Counted from the stretch's first letter, positions 43,479 through 54,927 are shown. The stretch is 64,000 bases of DNA from Aricia agestis (GCF_905147365.1 NC_056417.1:10314501-10378500); one strand, 5' to 3'. Program-made: numbers and translations. Notes: generated from the sequence alone by a model not told the origin.

Positions 43479-44990
43479 TTATACTTACCTAAGTCTAAGA
43501 AAATGTTTAGGTTATAATATCAATCAGGAATAGAGATAATTTTCGTTGTTTGAACTAATATATAATAATACCAATATATAATATAATAATTTACCACCGA
43601 TTTTAAAATCGGACTCGAACTCATGATAGTTATAAAGATATGGTAGATATAAAATATATTTCAAAAGGATTTTAAAAGTTGTATATTTTTTCATTAGCTT
43701 CTTGACAGTGACTATGAAACTTCGATAGGTTTGGACCATTTTACATATCAAAGTATTAATTGATTATTAATAATATTGTTAATGTTCTATGAACTCACTA
43801 AAATATGAAAATATTTACTTCTTTGAAACGAAAATTATATCTATTCATAATTGAATCTAAAATACTTCCTTAAATTATCAAAATAATATTATAAAAACTC
43901 GATACTTAAAAAGTTACTATTTGAAATTCTTAGGACAATGCATTATTCCTATTGAACATTAAGGTTTTTCTATATTTAACGCTGTCGCAAGACTTTTTCT
44001 AGTTAGTATAATAATTATTATTGCTACGTTTTAATCTAGTCAAAATATATTTGTAATGTACAGTTTGCGTTTTACTTTGTATCTAGGGTAAAATCTTTGC
44101 ATTAATCACATCATTATTCAGAAAAGTGTTAAATCTATGTGATAATAATTATACGTTTATAATGTTACAACTGTAACCAAAGAGAGAAATAAATTATATT
44201 AGTATCAGTTGAGTTAAACGCCTGCTTACAGTCATATTTCTTTAATTATAAACAATATTTTTTTATGACATTAAACAAAATTTAATTACTATTTAATTAT
44301 ATATATTTATTCGACTCTTTCACTTTTTTATCACGTAAGAAACGCATATTTTATCGAAACAACACTTTACTATAAGTAAATCTATTTCATCATTCTATTT
44401 TAAATTTCTTTCACCTTGTAAATATATAAATGATACATAGGTATTCTAGACGACACAAAATATAAAAATAAATATTTTCAACAAAAGTTTTAATTAAGTA
44501 CTTCAACTTAAACTTTTTCCACTGAAATGACGATAGACATTTTTAAAAGCACCCTACGAGTAAAAGATCTTGAAGAGTTTATCTTTTATCTAATATTAAA
44601 AAGACAAACTATTTTGAATTACAGCCAAATTAGGACAAAAAATACTTTTCTATACTTAGATAAAGAAAATCACTTAAATTTTTTATTGATCCCATAATTT
44701 CAAAATACATATTGGCATACTTTTATGGACATGGTGAAACAAAAAATTCTCTAGCATTATTCTTTACAATTTATGAGAAAAAATATATTTAATATTATGT
44801 ACTTTTAAAAGAATTGGTTACTTATAAATATGTACATTAAATTAAACATTTGTAGAATATTTCATATTTAACACCTCCATCGTGGGAATTGCAGACACAA
44901 CAGATTTTTAATTGTTTCAATAGTTTATCATTCTGTATATTATAATATTTACTTTATACTAATGCTCTTCAAGTCTGAATTATTACATTA
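43479..44990. other. Very AT-rich intergenic or 3' UTR sequence
   Basis: No repeat recognised. AATAAA at 44188-44193 is a possible end of the four-pass gene's transcript. Confidence 0.35.
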
Positions 44991-45872
44991 GGGCCGCACC
45001 AAAACGGAATGGCAGCGGCGCGGCGAGCACTTTCAGTGTCATAATAATATGATTTTTAAACTTAAAAATATTTTTAGTAGTACCCTAGTAAACGAATGAT
45101 TCTGCTTGGAAAAGTCGAAAGCAATTTTGACTTTGGTACCTTGTTTAGACTAATTAGGAGATAAACATACTAAAAGTCCTGACCCCTCAGAGGTGAGCTC
45201 GAGGGAGGGGGGGGCAAAGAAGGTTCCGTTTTTTGGTTTTTTGCTTACTCATCAAAAACGGTGCTTCGTACGAAATTCTTTTGTACTACATAATAAAACC
45301 TAATTAAATTTTCTATAGCTTTGTCCTTTACACACTATGAGCTTCTAAAATTGGCCGAGTGTGTTTTTTAGGGTTTCGTACCCAAAGGGTAAAAACGGGA
45401 CCCTATAATGAGACTTTAATGTCTGTCCGTCTTCCTGACCGTCTGTCTGTCCATCTGTCTGTCCGTCTGTTTGTCCGTCCGTCTGTCCGTCTGTCTGTCC
45501 TTCTGGGGCATTCATTTACTAGGCTATAGGTATTTAAATATTTTGTAGTAAATTTACTATTTATTTAATACATCTTTATTGTTTTACTATATTTTTTAGG
45601 GTTTAAATATTTAGTAGTAAATTTACTACAAAATAAAATAAACACAAAAAAATATTATTTAGTGTTTAAATATTTTACTTATAGTAAATTTTTGTGCAGG
45701 AACCTAGGTAATTATTATTTTAAACTGAACAATAACTCAAAAATGTTAAATTTATTCGTATGAAAAAATAATTTTGGTATTACGTATATGTATGAGAATT
45801 TCGATGGCACCCGGCCTCTTAAGACACTGAAAGTGCTCGCCTCGCCGCTGCCATTCCGGTTTGGTGCGGCCC
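44991..45872. mobile_element. 882-bp TIR element, GGGCCGC-type, TTA target duplication (PIF/Harbinger-like)
   Basis: Terminal inverted repeats of about 50 bp (gggccgcaccaaaacggaat at the left; its near complement ending ttggtgcggccc at the right) are flanked by TTA on both sides (44988-44990 and 45873-45875). The GGGCC start and TWA-type duplication suggest PIF/Harbinger. No transposase is visible. Nested inside are a 'gggttccgt' repeat piece (45352-45510) and the right part of the foldback family seen at 38592-39356. Confidence 0.7.
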
Positions 45873-45875
45873 TTA

Positions 45876-48021
45876 CAGACAGCGAGACAATTAGTAATAC
45901 TAATATTATATTTCGGTATTTATTCGGTCCAAGCCACGAAACAAGTCACAAAATTTCAATTGAAGATCAGAATTGGTAATAAACTTTTAACTTGTTTCGT
46001 CAATTGGATCAAAATGTTACATTATTGATTATGTTAATATTTTAAGGTTTTACTCCTAAGAAATTGTATATCAAGGTTTTGTCTTTGAGAGTGTATGTTA
46101 CGTGGTGTGTTTTATTCCATTCTGTTTCTCTCATATTATAATGGTTAAATGTACGTTGTACCTATTTTGTAATTACTTATTTATTATATCAATAAATTCC
46201 TTAAACTTTACTTCTTTTTATTTGACTCCATAATTTAATAGAAATTTGCCATGATTGGATCAGCAAAGATCTACTGTCCACTGATTACTATAAATTGACA
46301 GTGGATGTGAGTACCATATTGTAATACTTATATTGATATTACGTTCATTCGTCTTCAATCTCTGAAAGCCTCTGAAAGCCTTAAGAATCCTTTGGGCATG
46401 TCTTAATTACAGTCGAGTGTAAATTGTAAGTAATACCAAGAAGAATCTAGCTCGTACACTACAAGTCTTGTAGCGTGTTTACATGACTCCAATCCAGCGC
46501 TGGATTACTATTGGAAATTTGAATAATGTAATCGGGCACTGAAACACGTTCCAGTTTCCTAATTGCACTCCAGTGCATTCCAATGCCAATCCAGTCCTAG
46601 ATTGGATCACTGGATATTATAAACCGGCCATCAGAGACGAAAGAAATATTCACAAGTTCGAAAAAACGCAACCGTCCTCTTGAGACGAGTAAAAAGAACA
46701 CACAGTCACCCAAATTGTTTAAAAAGTTCATTCGAGGACCAACGCACAATATCCCGGTAGTTATTTCAAGACGAGCATTGTACAAAATTTGGCAGACTCC
46801 CAGGAAACGGTTGTGTCACCGCCAACCTACAGGTTACTGGCCTACAAAGAAAGAATGCAAATGCCACAAGACCAAGATGCTTCTCACATGTTCCAGATAA
46901 TTATCTGACAGCTACGCTTGTTACCTGTATGAGTAATGCAGTTATTGAAAGTACCTATATTTTATACACAAGCAAAGTAGATAGTTGCCTGTTAATTGCT
47001 GTATATAGCAGCCCATTACAATTTGCTTCTAAATAGGAAAGACGATGGTTCCTGAAGATTATCTTCACAAATCATCGTATTTTCTACTAGTACGACTATA
47101 GATTGATGAAACTATTTTAATTGTATTATTTGTAAATTCAATTATCGTGATCTGAGCATGTTCGATTCCGTTTTTTGAATATAAAGTTATATCGGTTCAT
47201 ATTTCTGCAAAACAATATGCCTAGACGTACTATAGTGAAAACATATTTATTCGTAGACAAATTTAGAACTTAAGGTACATTACTGGCTAGGTTAGTTCTG
47301 TTACTAAGATTGTGAAGTAAGATCAGTTCCTCATTTTACGGCAATGTCGTCATTTTATGCGGCACATTCAACGTTGGTAATTACATCACTTCCTACTGGT
47401 TCTGTTAAATTGATAATAATAAGGAACAAATATAAGTAACTTTCAGCTTATTTATGATGTTTTTCTTGGCACAATCGCTATATTTACGGAATGAACAGAC
47501 AGTTAAATGTCCTACTGATGAGATTTTTTAGTCAGCGTGCCAAATGAGTGATGGAACGAGAAATGTGAGACAAGCATTATTTTCGTTACAAGCTGTGAAA
47601 TTAAATCTACGTGCTCTTAGTAATACTTATACATAAAAAAAAATCAAAAGAGTCTTCCCACAGACATTTCACCAAGATGTTGAAAAAATATTAAATAGCT
47701 ATAGAAACTGAAGAAACGAGCTTTTTGATGATGATTTACTTGTAAATGCGTATTTTGATGAACATATCCACGAGTGATACATATCCACTGGATCAAGTCA
47801 GGCAGAAACACTGTTGATTGCTATTATGAAACTTATAAGTTTCATAGTACTCCCTAACTATTAGAAAGTAATATTAATTCATAAGCACATACTAATGTAT
47901 TGTGCTAATGTTAAGAAGTACTCAATTCATAAACGGTGATTCAATGAACAGTATGAAAGTTTTCATTCACAATACCTTTTGCCCAAAAAGATCTATAAAC
48001 TCATTGCGTGCAATTGCCTCA
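45876..48021. other. Intergenic, upstream of CFAP184
   Basis: 46480-46620 is rich in tccaatccag/ctggattgg inverted motifs and probably a MITE. 46620-46900 has short open frames with no family signature. Nothing else is supported. Confidence 0.35.
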
Positions 48022-48071
48022 TGACGTCACAAACCGTTCAATATCAGCTGTTTACCAGTCTCTATGGTTAC
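48022..48071 (+). promoter_or_regulatory. Candidate CFAP184 promoter: perfect CRE and X-box-like motif
   Basis: A perfect CRE palindrome TGACGTCA is at 48022-48029. An RFX X-box-like half-site pair (gtctct-at-ggttac) is at 48058-48071, about 90 bp before the ATG. X-boxes about 100 bp upstream of the start are typical of ciliary genes, and the right half here departs by one base from the consensus I recall. The motifs are seen; their function is inference from gene identity. Confidence 0.35.
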
Positions 48072-48161
48072 GCGATTTGCATGTTGTGTTGAAAAATGGA
48101 ATGAAATAATTTTGGACGAAAGCTAAAATAGATCAATACTAATTTAAGAGAATCACGCGAT

Positions 48162-48176
48162 ATGATCGAGCAGAAG
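48162..48176 (+). CDS. CFAP184: CFAP184 exon 1
   Basis: Five codons (MIEQK), then the donor GTAAGC at 48177. It is phase 0, and the downstream frame supports this start. A short upstream open frame (ATG GAA TGA) lies in the presumed 5' UTR near 48098. An alternative start at a Met in exon 2 cannot be excluded. Confidence 0.6.
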
Positions 48177-51100
48177 GTAAGCCTTTCTTCAATTAATGCT
48201 TTACGTGACATCAGACATGCGACCTGGTACCAAGTTTATCCATCAACTTTATTTCACTACCGAGCCATGACTTTCCTTGAGGATTGGCGTGAAATCGATA
48301 TTAAAGTTTTACGCAAGATTCGATATTAAAGTTTTTTATTTTTTATTCAAAGAGTATTAGATATTGGAAATTAATACAGTCGTTTTTTATTGATATAATA
48401 ATGAGACCAAATGCAGCAGAATTTCTGCCAATCGAAATTGGTTTTTTATCTTTCTGATATTATCTCGATTTATTTATTGAGATTTATAAAATTGTACATA
48501 GGAGTATACTTACTAGGAATATACTACAACTACTTGTCTGTTAATACACAGTATTACATAGTGAATTGCTTCATAGGATAACCAGGAGACTAACAGAAAT
48601 GATAGCAGTCAAAGTAACATGAAAAGAAAGGTAACAGAAACTAATAGCTCTGGATGTAAGTATAGATTTGTTAGACGTGTTTCACCACTTCCTGATAAGT
48701 CACGTGTAGGCTATCCACCAATTAACTTGAGATATCAAGTATGGAGAACCTGTCAAAAAAGGTGTGAATAGCCTATTCGGGCACTTTATCAGAAAGTGGT
48801 GAAACAGGCCCTAAATCTGAAACGCAGATTTAGTTTAAAACGTAAACTTACCAATTAAAGAAGAACAAACAATTTTTTAAATTAATGATTTCAATTTAAC
48901 GAAACAGCAACACAAAAGAATATCACAGCTGAGAAGCAGGCTGAAAAAGGTGTAAGTAACGTAGATGAAATCAATATCAATAGAGAAGATTACTTACAAA
49001 TATATAAAAATCTTCTAAACGAAGTAAATCAGCTACAAATAAAAAATAGTCTATTCCATCGACGGTTGGCTGAATATTTCAGGTAAATAAAAAAAATATA
49101 TAATAAATATTCAATTTATTATAATATAATATTATACATAAGCATGTTGTATTTCACCTTTCATTGGAACACATTTCATCCATGTAAAACTGTGCTGTAT
49201 TATTTTGTACCTTGTTAAATGTGATTCTGTTGGTGAATAAATAAATAAATAAATATATATTAATGATATCAAACTCTTTCAAAAGTATTGTATTGCCGTG
49301 TAAATAATAATAATTATACTTGCGTCATGTCACTAGACTCTAGAGCTTTATAATCCTCAGCTTATTCAAGTTAATTTTTTTTCTCATAGAAAGCGACATT
49401 TAGAACATGTTCTGAAACCGATAGATTCAGCAGAGTTAGAGGAAAAGTATCAGCAAAAATTAATGGCTTACGAGGAACTTACACAGAAAGAAGAAAAGGA
49501 ATCGACCGATGTAAATATTGTTATACCCTTTTTTACTATAAGTCATTATATTTTTTGGCAAATAAACAAGGAAATTGGACATCCACATTCCACATGTCTT
49601 TTGACTCCGTTATTATAATTTAGTGCTTCCTTTACAATATTATAATTACTTATTAATTATAATATATTATTAAACATCAAATTTATTATGATTTAGTACT
49701 TCCTTTACAATATAATTATAATCATAATATTATTACTTACGATTATTACAACATTTGTATTATGAAACATTTTCAAAGATAAAACTAAAGCTGGACGCTG
49801 TTGAAATTCATTATAGAGGTACATTAGAGCAAGTACAGAAAAGTTTTGATGTCTTACAAGAATACGAACGATCAGCGGGTACTGGGTTAATTTTGTCATC
49901 TAAAGGAAAACCAATATCAGATAAGGTAAGTTTGTCTTGTTTGTATTGGCTCAAGGTACAAAAACTTTTAGGTATTTGATGAGTAAAGATTTTTTTTATG
50001 AAATAGGGGGGCAAACTTACAACTTCCGTCGCCCATGGACATGGCATCAGAAGAGCTGCAGGTGCGTTGCCGGCTTTTTAAGAAGGAATAGGATAATAGG
50101 GGAGGTTAGGGAAGGGCATAGGGGAGGGTATAGAAGGAAATAGGGGAGGGTAGGGAAGGTAAAAGGGTAGGGGATTGGGCCTCCGGTAAAATCACTCACT
50201 CGGCGAAACACAGCGCAAGCGCTGTTTCACGCCGGTTTTCTGTGAGCCCGTGGTATTTCTACGGTTGAGCCAGCCCATTTGTGCCGAAGCATGGCTCTCC
50301 CACGTCAAAATCTAATGTTATACTCATATTTTTATACTTTGCGTAACCTTTTCTTTCGATTGTAGCTTTCATTATCAATAAAATCTATAACCCTAAAATA
50401 AAGTATGGCACAGGCAGACAAGTACAAGAATAGGTGATATTTTCAATCAAACACGCGTTTCCGTGATTAATGAGTGACGAACTTCGTATGTCATGTTTAA
50501 AATAAGACAATTTCATATCCACATTGCAGATGGTAGAGCGACTTCTTACATTGCAAAGACGTAAGACCGAACAAGCGTCAGCACTGTGTTTGCGTTACAT
50601 AAGAGCTCGTAACGCTGTGGCGGAACTAGAAACTATTGTTCATAAACTTGAAAGATTAGCTCCAGGGCTGTATGTATCTCAGTACGAGCAGCTCAATTTT
50701 GAACATCAAAATTACAAGAGTAAAATTGAAGGTTAGGGTATCTATCTGTTATATAAAATTAACTAACGAGAAATTTTAGTTATAGACCATGTACCATTAG
50801 AGAAATTGATTAGAAAACCTTCTTTATTCGGCCTAATTATGTCAATTCAAAGTAAGATTATGATAGACCGACCAAACTAGGTTGGTCCCATAAAGTTAAT
50901 ATACCTAGCGGAATAGAGCAACAATCACGAGCTGTCAAACGTAACCAAAATTGGTTTTCATCTGTGTGAAAAATATGTGCACGTGTACACTTACACAAGC
51001 ATGATTGAATATGAATTCTATGAGATTAAATTGTCAACGTGCGGCACGTGCCGACTGGACGTCAAAAAAAGAGTGCTGCTGTCATGTATCACACGTCTCT

Positions 51101-52982
51101 TTTTACCACGCAGTGTTACTGATAGTGACATCTCTCTTGCTCAGGCCTTTGTTTCTCTATTCCGCTAGGTTTATTAACTTTATGGTTGGTCCGCGATGTA
51201 CCAAACAAACTACGTAATATTTTTTGTAATAGTACGTACTAAATTATTTTTTACAAATTAATGTTAATTCTAGAACGCGAGGATGAACTCATAAAAAATC
51301 GTAAGAAGTGTACAGAGCACAATCAAATATTGGCTCACATAAGAGAGAAAATGAATCACACAGATGAAATTATCGACATAGCTGAAGGAGAACTAGGCGA
51401 TGCACAGGTCGAATTCATGAGAGCGAGAGAGAAATTAGGTGAAACTAAGGTAACTTACGCAGATATAAATGTAATTTTATATCTGTAATGATAATTATCT
51501 ACTTCGTCATAAACCGATTATTGAAAACATTATACAACACATAATGGTAAACACACACACATAGCATTTTTATAGCAGTAATTGTTAGTTGTATAAATAA
51601 ACTTACTAACAATCTTTGTGAAATACCTTGGAAACATAAAGAAAAGTAAAGACCCCCAAATATTGTTTACCCTCTTTTCGTGTTCTTTGATTTATTACAG
51701 TCTCGTCGAGATAAACTGCGGTGGGCTCTTGAGGAGGAGAGACTGAAGGCTGGTTTGCTCACAAAGAAGGACATGTTGCGTGATTACCAGGATGCTACTG
51801 ACGAGGTGTTTACACGACATTATCACTTTGTTTAGGTTAAAATATAGAACTATATTCTACAACAATATTTTTAAAAAAAGTATGACCGAGGTACACTATA
51901 AGATAAATGAGCAACTGCTTTCAAATGTCGCCAATCCATTTATTTCCTATAATATTTTACTTTACACCTACCTACCTACAGTTTCTGTAAGTCTTATAAT
52001 TATTTGTTCGACATATTGTGCTGACTGCTGTGAGTTGCGACTTGCGACCTTATAGTTCCTTCACGTTCCATATTATATTTTAATTTTTTTTTTATAAAAT
52101 AAGGGGGCAAACGAACAAACGGGTCACCTGATGGAAAGCAACTTCCGTCGCCCATGGATACTCGCAGCATCAGAAGAGCTGCAGGTGCGTTGCCGGCCTT
52201 TGAAGAGGGAATAGGGTAATAGAGGAGGGTAGGGATGGGAAGGGAAGGGAATAGGGGAGGGTACGAAAGGGAATAGGGTAGGGGATTGGGCCTCCGGTAA
52301 ACTCACTCACTCGGCGAAACACAGCGCAAGCGCTGTTTCACGCCGGTTTTCTGTGAGAACGTGGTATTTCTCCGGTCGAGCCGGCCCATTCGTGCCGTGG
52401 CTCTCCCACGTATGTTTTTATAAACTTTTTTTTGTAAACTTTTATTCAAATGTAGAAAGAAAATGCAATAAAAGCATAAATAAAGCGTTTATTTTATTTA
52501 AATAACAAAACGGCAATATGTTTGCGGGCGGCCGTAATTGCAAGGCATTATCTGATAATGTACACCGCAGAATACAATGTGCAATTTGTATTATGTTATT
52601 TACAGCTTTTAGAGGCTTTAGACATTTGTGTTTTGTAGTCAACACATTAATTTTAATATTAAAATTGTTGGTGTAAGGTATTCTAGGTTACTAAAACCTT
52701 TTTTCTTTTGTTTAGAAACAAAACTAAATTGGTGATTAGGGTAACCTGTTACTCATTGAGGGGTTTTAGTGTTTTATTCTAGATAATTTACTTTCAACGT
52801 GGATTATTACCTTAAATTATGTTTTTTTTATTTGCTATAAATGATTGTAATTTGGATTTCAGGTATCGAAATTGAAAGATAAAAAAGATGTCCTTCAGAA
52901 AGCTATAGGCGAGAAATTTCAACAGATCCAAGAAGCCAGACGAAGGATGAAAATATACGAGTGTCAAGAGACTCTTTATTAG
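48162..52982 (+). CDS. CFAP184: CCDC96/CFAP184-like axonemal coiled-coil protein, nine coding exons
   Basis: Exons 48162-48176, 48577-48655, 48908-49082, 49390-49510, 49779-49925, 50530-50731, 51274-51449, 51701-51805 and 52863-52982 join in frame (1140 nt, 379 residues plus TAG), all GT-AG. The product is almost entirely helical and charged after a polar N-terminus of about 50 residues. The block NREDYLQIYKNLLNEV...LFHRRLAEYF is typical of the CCDC96/CCDC113 (DUF4201) family. The later block LAPGLYVSQYEQLNFEHQNY...IEEREDEL matches what I recall of vertebrate CCDC96, including exact spacing. That protein works with CCDC113 on the axonemal doublet near radial spoke 3 and the nexin-dynein regulatory complex. 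It is shorter than the vertebrate protein, which has a long acidic N-terminus. In an insect, expression in sperm and chordotonal neurons would be expected. The identification is by recognition of sequence blocks, not by alignment. Confidence 0.85.
48577..48655 (+). CDS. CFAP184: CFAP184 exon 2
   Basis: The acceptor is ttgcttcatag ending at 48576 and the strong donor is GTAAGT at 48656. The exon is 79 nt, phase 0 to phase 1, polar and Asn/Ser-rich. A weaker donor at 48631 would put exon 3 out of frame, which is why 48656 is chosen. A MITE begins about 15-20 bp after this donor. Confidence 0.75.
48674..48814. mobile_element. MITE 'gtttcaccacttcctgataag', CFAP184 intron 2
   Basis: The left end gtgtttcaccacttcctgat pairs with the right end atcagaaagtggtgaaacag. 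It starts about 18 bp after the exon 2 donor. The same family lies in the SLC17-like 3' UTR (55055-55192). Confidence 0.7.
48908..49082 (+). CDS. CFAP184: CFAP184 exon 3
   Basis: The acceptor ends at 48907 and the donor is GTAAAT at 49083. The exon is 175 nt, phase 1 to phase 2. It encodes the first conserved helical block, NREDYLQIYKNLLNEV, through LAEYF. Confidence 0.82.
49390..49510 (+). CDS. CFAP184: CFAP184 exon 4
   Basis: The acceptor is tttttctcatag ending at 49389 and the donor is GTAAAT at 49511. The exon is 121 nt, phase 2 to phase 0. It encodes a Glu/Lys-rich coiled coil. Confidence 0.82.
49779..49925 (+). CDS. CFAP184: CFAP184 exon 5
   Basis: The acceptor is cattttcaaag ending at 49778 and the donor is GTAAGT at 49926. 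The exon is 147 nt, phase 0 to phase 0. It encodes a coiled coil beginning IKLKLDAVEIHYR. A SINE-like element (49990-50305) lies in the next intron. Confidence 0.82.
49990..50305 (-). mobile_element. SINE-like family A copy (-), CFAP184 intron 5
   Basis: Reverse copy with small internal deletions near the tail, 64 bp after the exon 5 donor. Confidence 0.8.
50530..50731 (+). CDS. CFAP184: CFAP184 exon 6
   Basis: The acceptor is ccacattgcag ending at 50529 and the donor is GTTAGG at 50732 (weak). The exon is 202 nt, phase 0 to phase 1. It encodes the most conserved part of the family, LERLAPGLYVSQYEQLNFE. Confidence 0.85.
50882..51193. mobile_element. 312-bp TIR element, CFAP184 intron 6
   Basis: Inverted ends of about 38 bp (ttggtcccataaagttaata / tattaactttatggttggtc) with cctagcggaatagag inside. 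No coding capacity seen. Confidence 0.6.
51274..51449 (+). CDS. CFAP184: CFAP184 exon 7
   Basis: The acceptor is ttaattctag ending at 51273 and the donor is GTAACT at 51450. The exon is 176 nt, phase 1 to phase 0. It continues the coiled coil (EREDELIKNRKK and after). Confidence 0.85.
51701..51805 (+). CDS. CFAP184: CFAP184 exon 8
   Basis: The acceptor is tgatttattacag ending at 51700 and the donor is GTGTTT at 51806 (weak). The exon is 105 nt, phase 0 to phase 0, with a basic-rich helix. A SINE-like element (52085-52412) lies in the following intron. Confidence 0.82.
52085..52412 (-). mobile_element. SINE-like family A copy (-), CFAP184 intron 8
   Basis: Nearly complete reverse copy; about 6 bp are missing in the head (cgtgccgtggctctcc). 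Confidence 0.8.
52863..52982 (+). CDS. CFAP184: CFAP184 exon 9 (terminal)
   Basis: The acceptor is tttggatttcag ending at 52862 and the stop TAG is at 52980-52982. It encodes the final 39 residues of the coiled coil, ending ECQETLY. Confidence 0.85.
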   Translation, partial: VSKLKDKKDVLQKAIGEKFQQIQEARRRMKIYECQETLY

Positions 52983-53139
52983 ATTCAAAATAACTTCCTA
53001 CAAAAAACATATTTTATTGGCTATTGCCTATTGGTTCGTTTCTATTCGTATTCGTTATCTTGTTATAATATTTAAAATAATTTGTATATTCAATTAATAG
53101 ATTATTTCATAGATTGTTTCTATTGATGTTGGTTGTTGT

Positions 53140-53145
53140 AATAAA
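53140..53145 (+). terminator. Polyadenylation signal AATAAA of CFAP184
   Basis: This is the first canonical AATAAA after the stop, 158 nt downstream, in AT-rich sequence. It would give a short 3' UTR that ends before the TIR element starting at 53311. Confidence 0.55.
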
Positions 53146-53310
53146 ATATTATAATATTATATTTATTAACTTTTACATATTGTTTTATTATTAAAAACAG
53201 ATAATTAAATATTGCTAAGATTGAAAAAAGAAATTAGTATTATTATGTTACTAGCAAAAGGCAAACCCACATTGCCTTTTAAGAAATTAAGGCACTCGAA
53301 AGTAAACATT

Positions 53311-54802
53311 TCGCCCATGACTATTAACAATGTCGGATGTGAAAAACGACAACTTTACAGGAGAGCGATTCAAAGTCTAAATTGTGCATAACTTTTTACT
53401 TATTTCAAGTAGGATCATGAAATTTCAGGGTAATACTATAAAAGTTATTTACGTTTGATATGTTATTATGAGTATCTCGTATTTTATGCCTAAATATGAG
53501 AAAAGTCACTTCTTACCTTTTTAACGGGGTACGAGTAATGCTGATTTGTCGGAAGTGCCAGAACCGACATTGTTGCATGTAGAAAATCGATTAATGCTTG
53601 TCGGAGATGATAGTGCCTAAATGTGTGGGGAATACAGAAAGTACTGCCGAAGGACTGACTGTTTTGCAGGCCCATGAAACGAAGTTCGCGGAGTCAAGTA
53701 GTTCTTAAAAATTTCTACATTTTAGGACACTTACGTACTACCACGTAAGTGTCCTAAAATGTAGAAATTTTTAGCAGCCTTTGTTTACATGAAAAATTGA
53801 GATTAGTATTTATCAAATTAATTATTGAAGAGCAGTCTTCTTCATCCGAGATTTTCTCTGATCCATTGTGGCATTTTAAATAGCATTTTAGATATTATTT
53901 TTGGGAATTATGTCACTTTTACATAATTTGAGTAAATCTTTATGTTTGTTGCCTACCTGTTAATAGCAAAATGTACCAGATCGCAAAACCATGAAAAATA
54001 CGATTAATAAATTAAAAAAATATTAATTCATTATGTATGACATGTGCCAACAAAAACCTAATTTTCGCACGAAAATTGCCCATTTTATAGCCTTCTGAAA
54101 TTTCTTAAAAGTTGATAAGCAACGACAGATATGGTACAAACTACAAGCGCCATTAAATCAATAAGAAAAGTAAATTAAATGATTATGATTTAGTACTACC
54201 GACATTTTACCAATTTATAAATCCACATAACAATGTCAAAAGTGGCACTACCGACAATTTAACCATTTATAAAACCGATTAAAAATGTCGTATGTACTAC
54301 CGACATTTTACACATTTGAAAAATCGGTTAAGAACGTTGGATGTGGTACATCCTACAATTTTAAATTACCTACGATAAAAATTAATGTTGATGAAGTTAA
54401 GAATTCATCTCATAATCAAATCAAAAGCAATAAAACATAAGCTATACTGTTGAAATATTTAAAAATATTATAAAGAATAGTAAAGACCATTTTCCGCACT
54501 AGCGTTAGCTTTGGACATAATGTTACCATCAGCATTTTTTGCCTTTTACTATATTTTTCTTCATTTTGTTGAGTACCAAGTTTTATTTGGCCGTGCTGAT
54601 CTTGTAGACATTGAAAATGGCGTCGAAAAGTAAAAAAATATAACTACGGTAGCAAAGAAACAAGTGATAGCGCGACGTCCATTCCCTCCGTTAACATAGT
54701 CGGATGTGGCACAATGATAGCCTTGGTTATAAGGACATATTTTATGAAATAAAACAAAAATGACGATTTTGCACATCCGACATTGTTAACAGTCATGGGC
54801 GA
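53311..54802. mobile_element. 1.49-kb non-autonomous TIR element with subterminal repeats
   Basis: The left end tcgcccatgactattaacaa and right end ttgttaacagtcatgggcga are inverted repeats of about 31 bp, including tgtcggatgtg. Inside, actaccgacatttta-type motifs recur at about 54195, 54247 and 54295 at ~51-bp spacing, with partial gacattgtt and ggatgtgg echoes elsewhere. A perfect 31-bp-arm hairpin sits at 53706-53773. No transposase frame is visible. The superfamily is not assigned. It lies between the 3' ends of CFAP184 and the SLC17-like gene. Confidence 0.65.
53706..53773. repeat. Perfect 31-bp-arm hairpin inside the 1.49-kb element
   Basis: Arms 53706-53736 and 53743-53773 are exact complements with a 6-base loop (actacc). 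The loop resembles the element's repeated actaccgac motif. Confidence 0.8.
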
Positions 54803-54921
54803 TATTATTATAACGAACATTAGGAATAATAATGTTGTAATTGTTACTGCTGATAAGAGATAAAACAAGAGCAATCTGTAAGATTACATAATATAAATAA
54901 ATCTGGTTTGCACACGTCCCT

Positions 54922-54927
54922 TTTATT
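54922..54927 (-). terminator. Polyadenylation signal of SLC17-like gene
   Basis: AATAAA on the - strand (tttatt on +), 285 nt after the stop codon. If used, the 3' UTR includes the MITE at 55055-55192. Confidence 0.45.

Noticed and set aside
46597..46900. Possible transposase fragment (62-codon frames)
   Set aside because: No motif I could recognise; kept only as unassigned intergenic sequence.
48601..48636. Alternative donor for CFAP184 exon 2 at 48631 (GTAACA)
   Set aside because: It would leave phase 0 and put a stop into exon 3; the donor at 48656 (GTAAGT) is stronger and keeps the frame.
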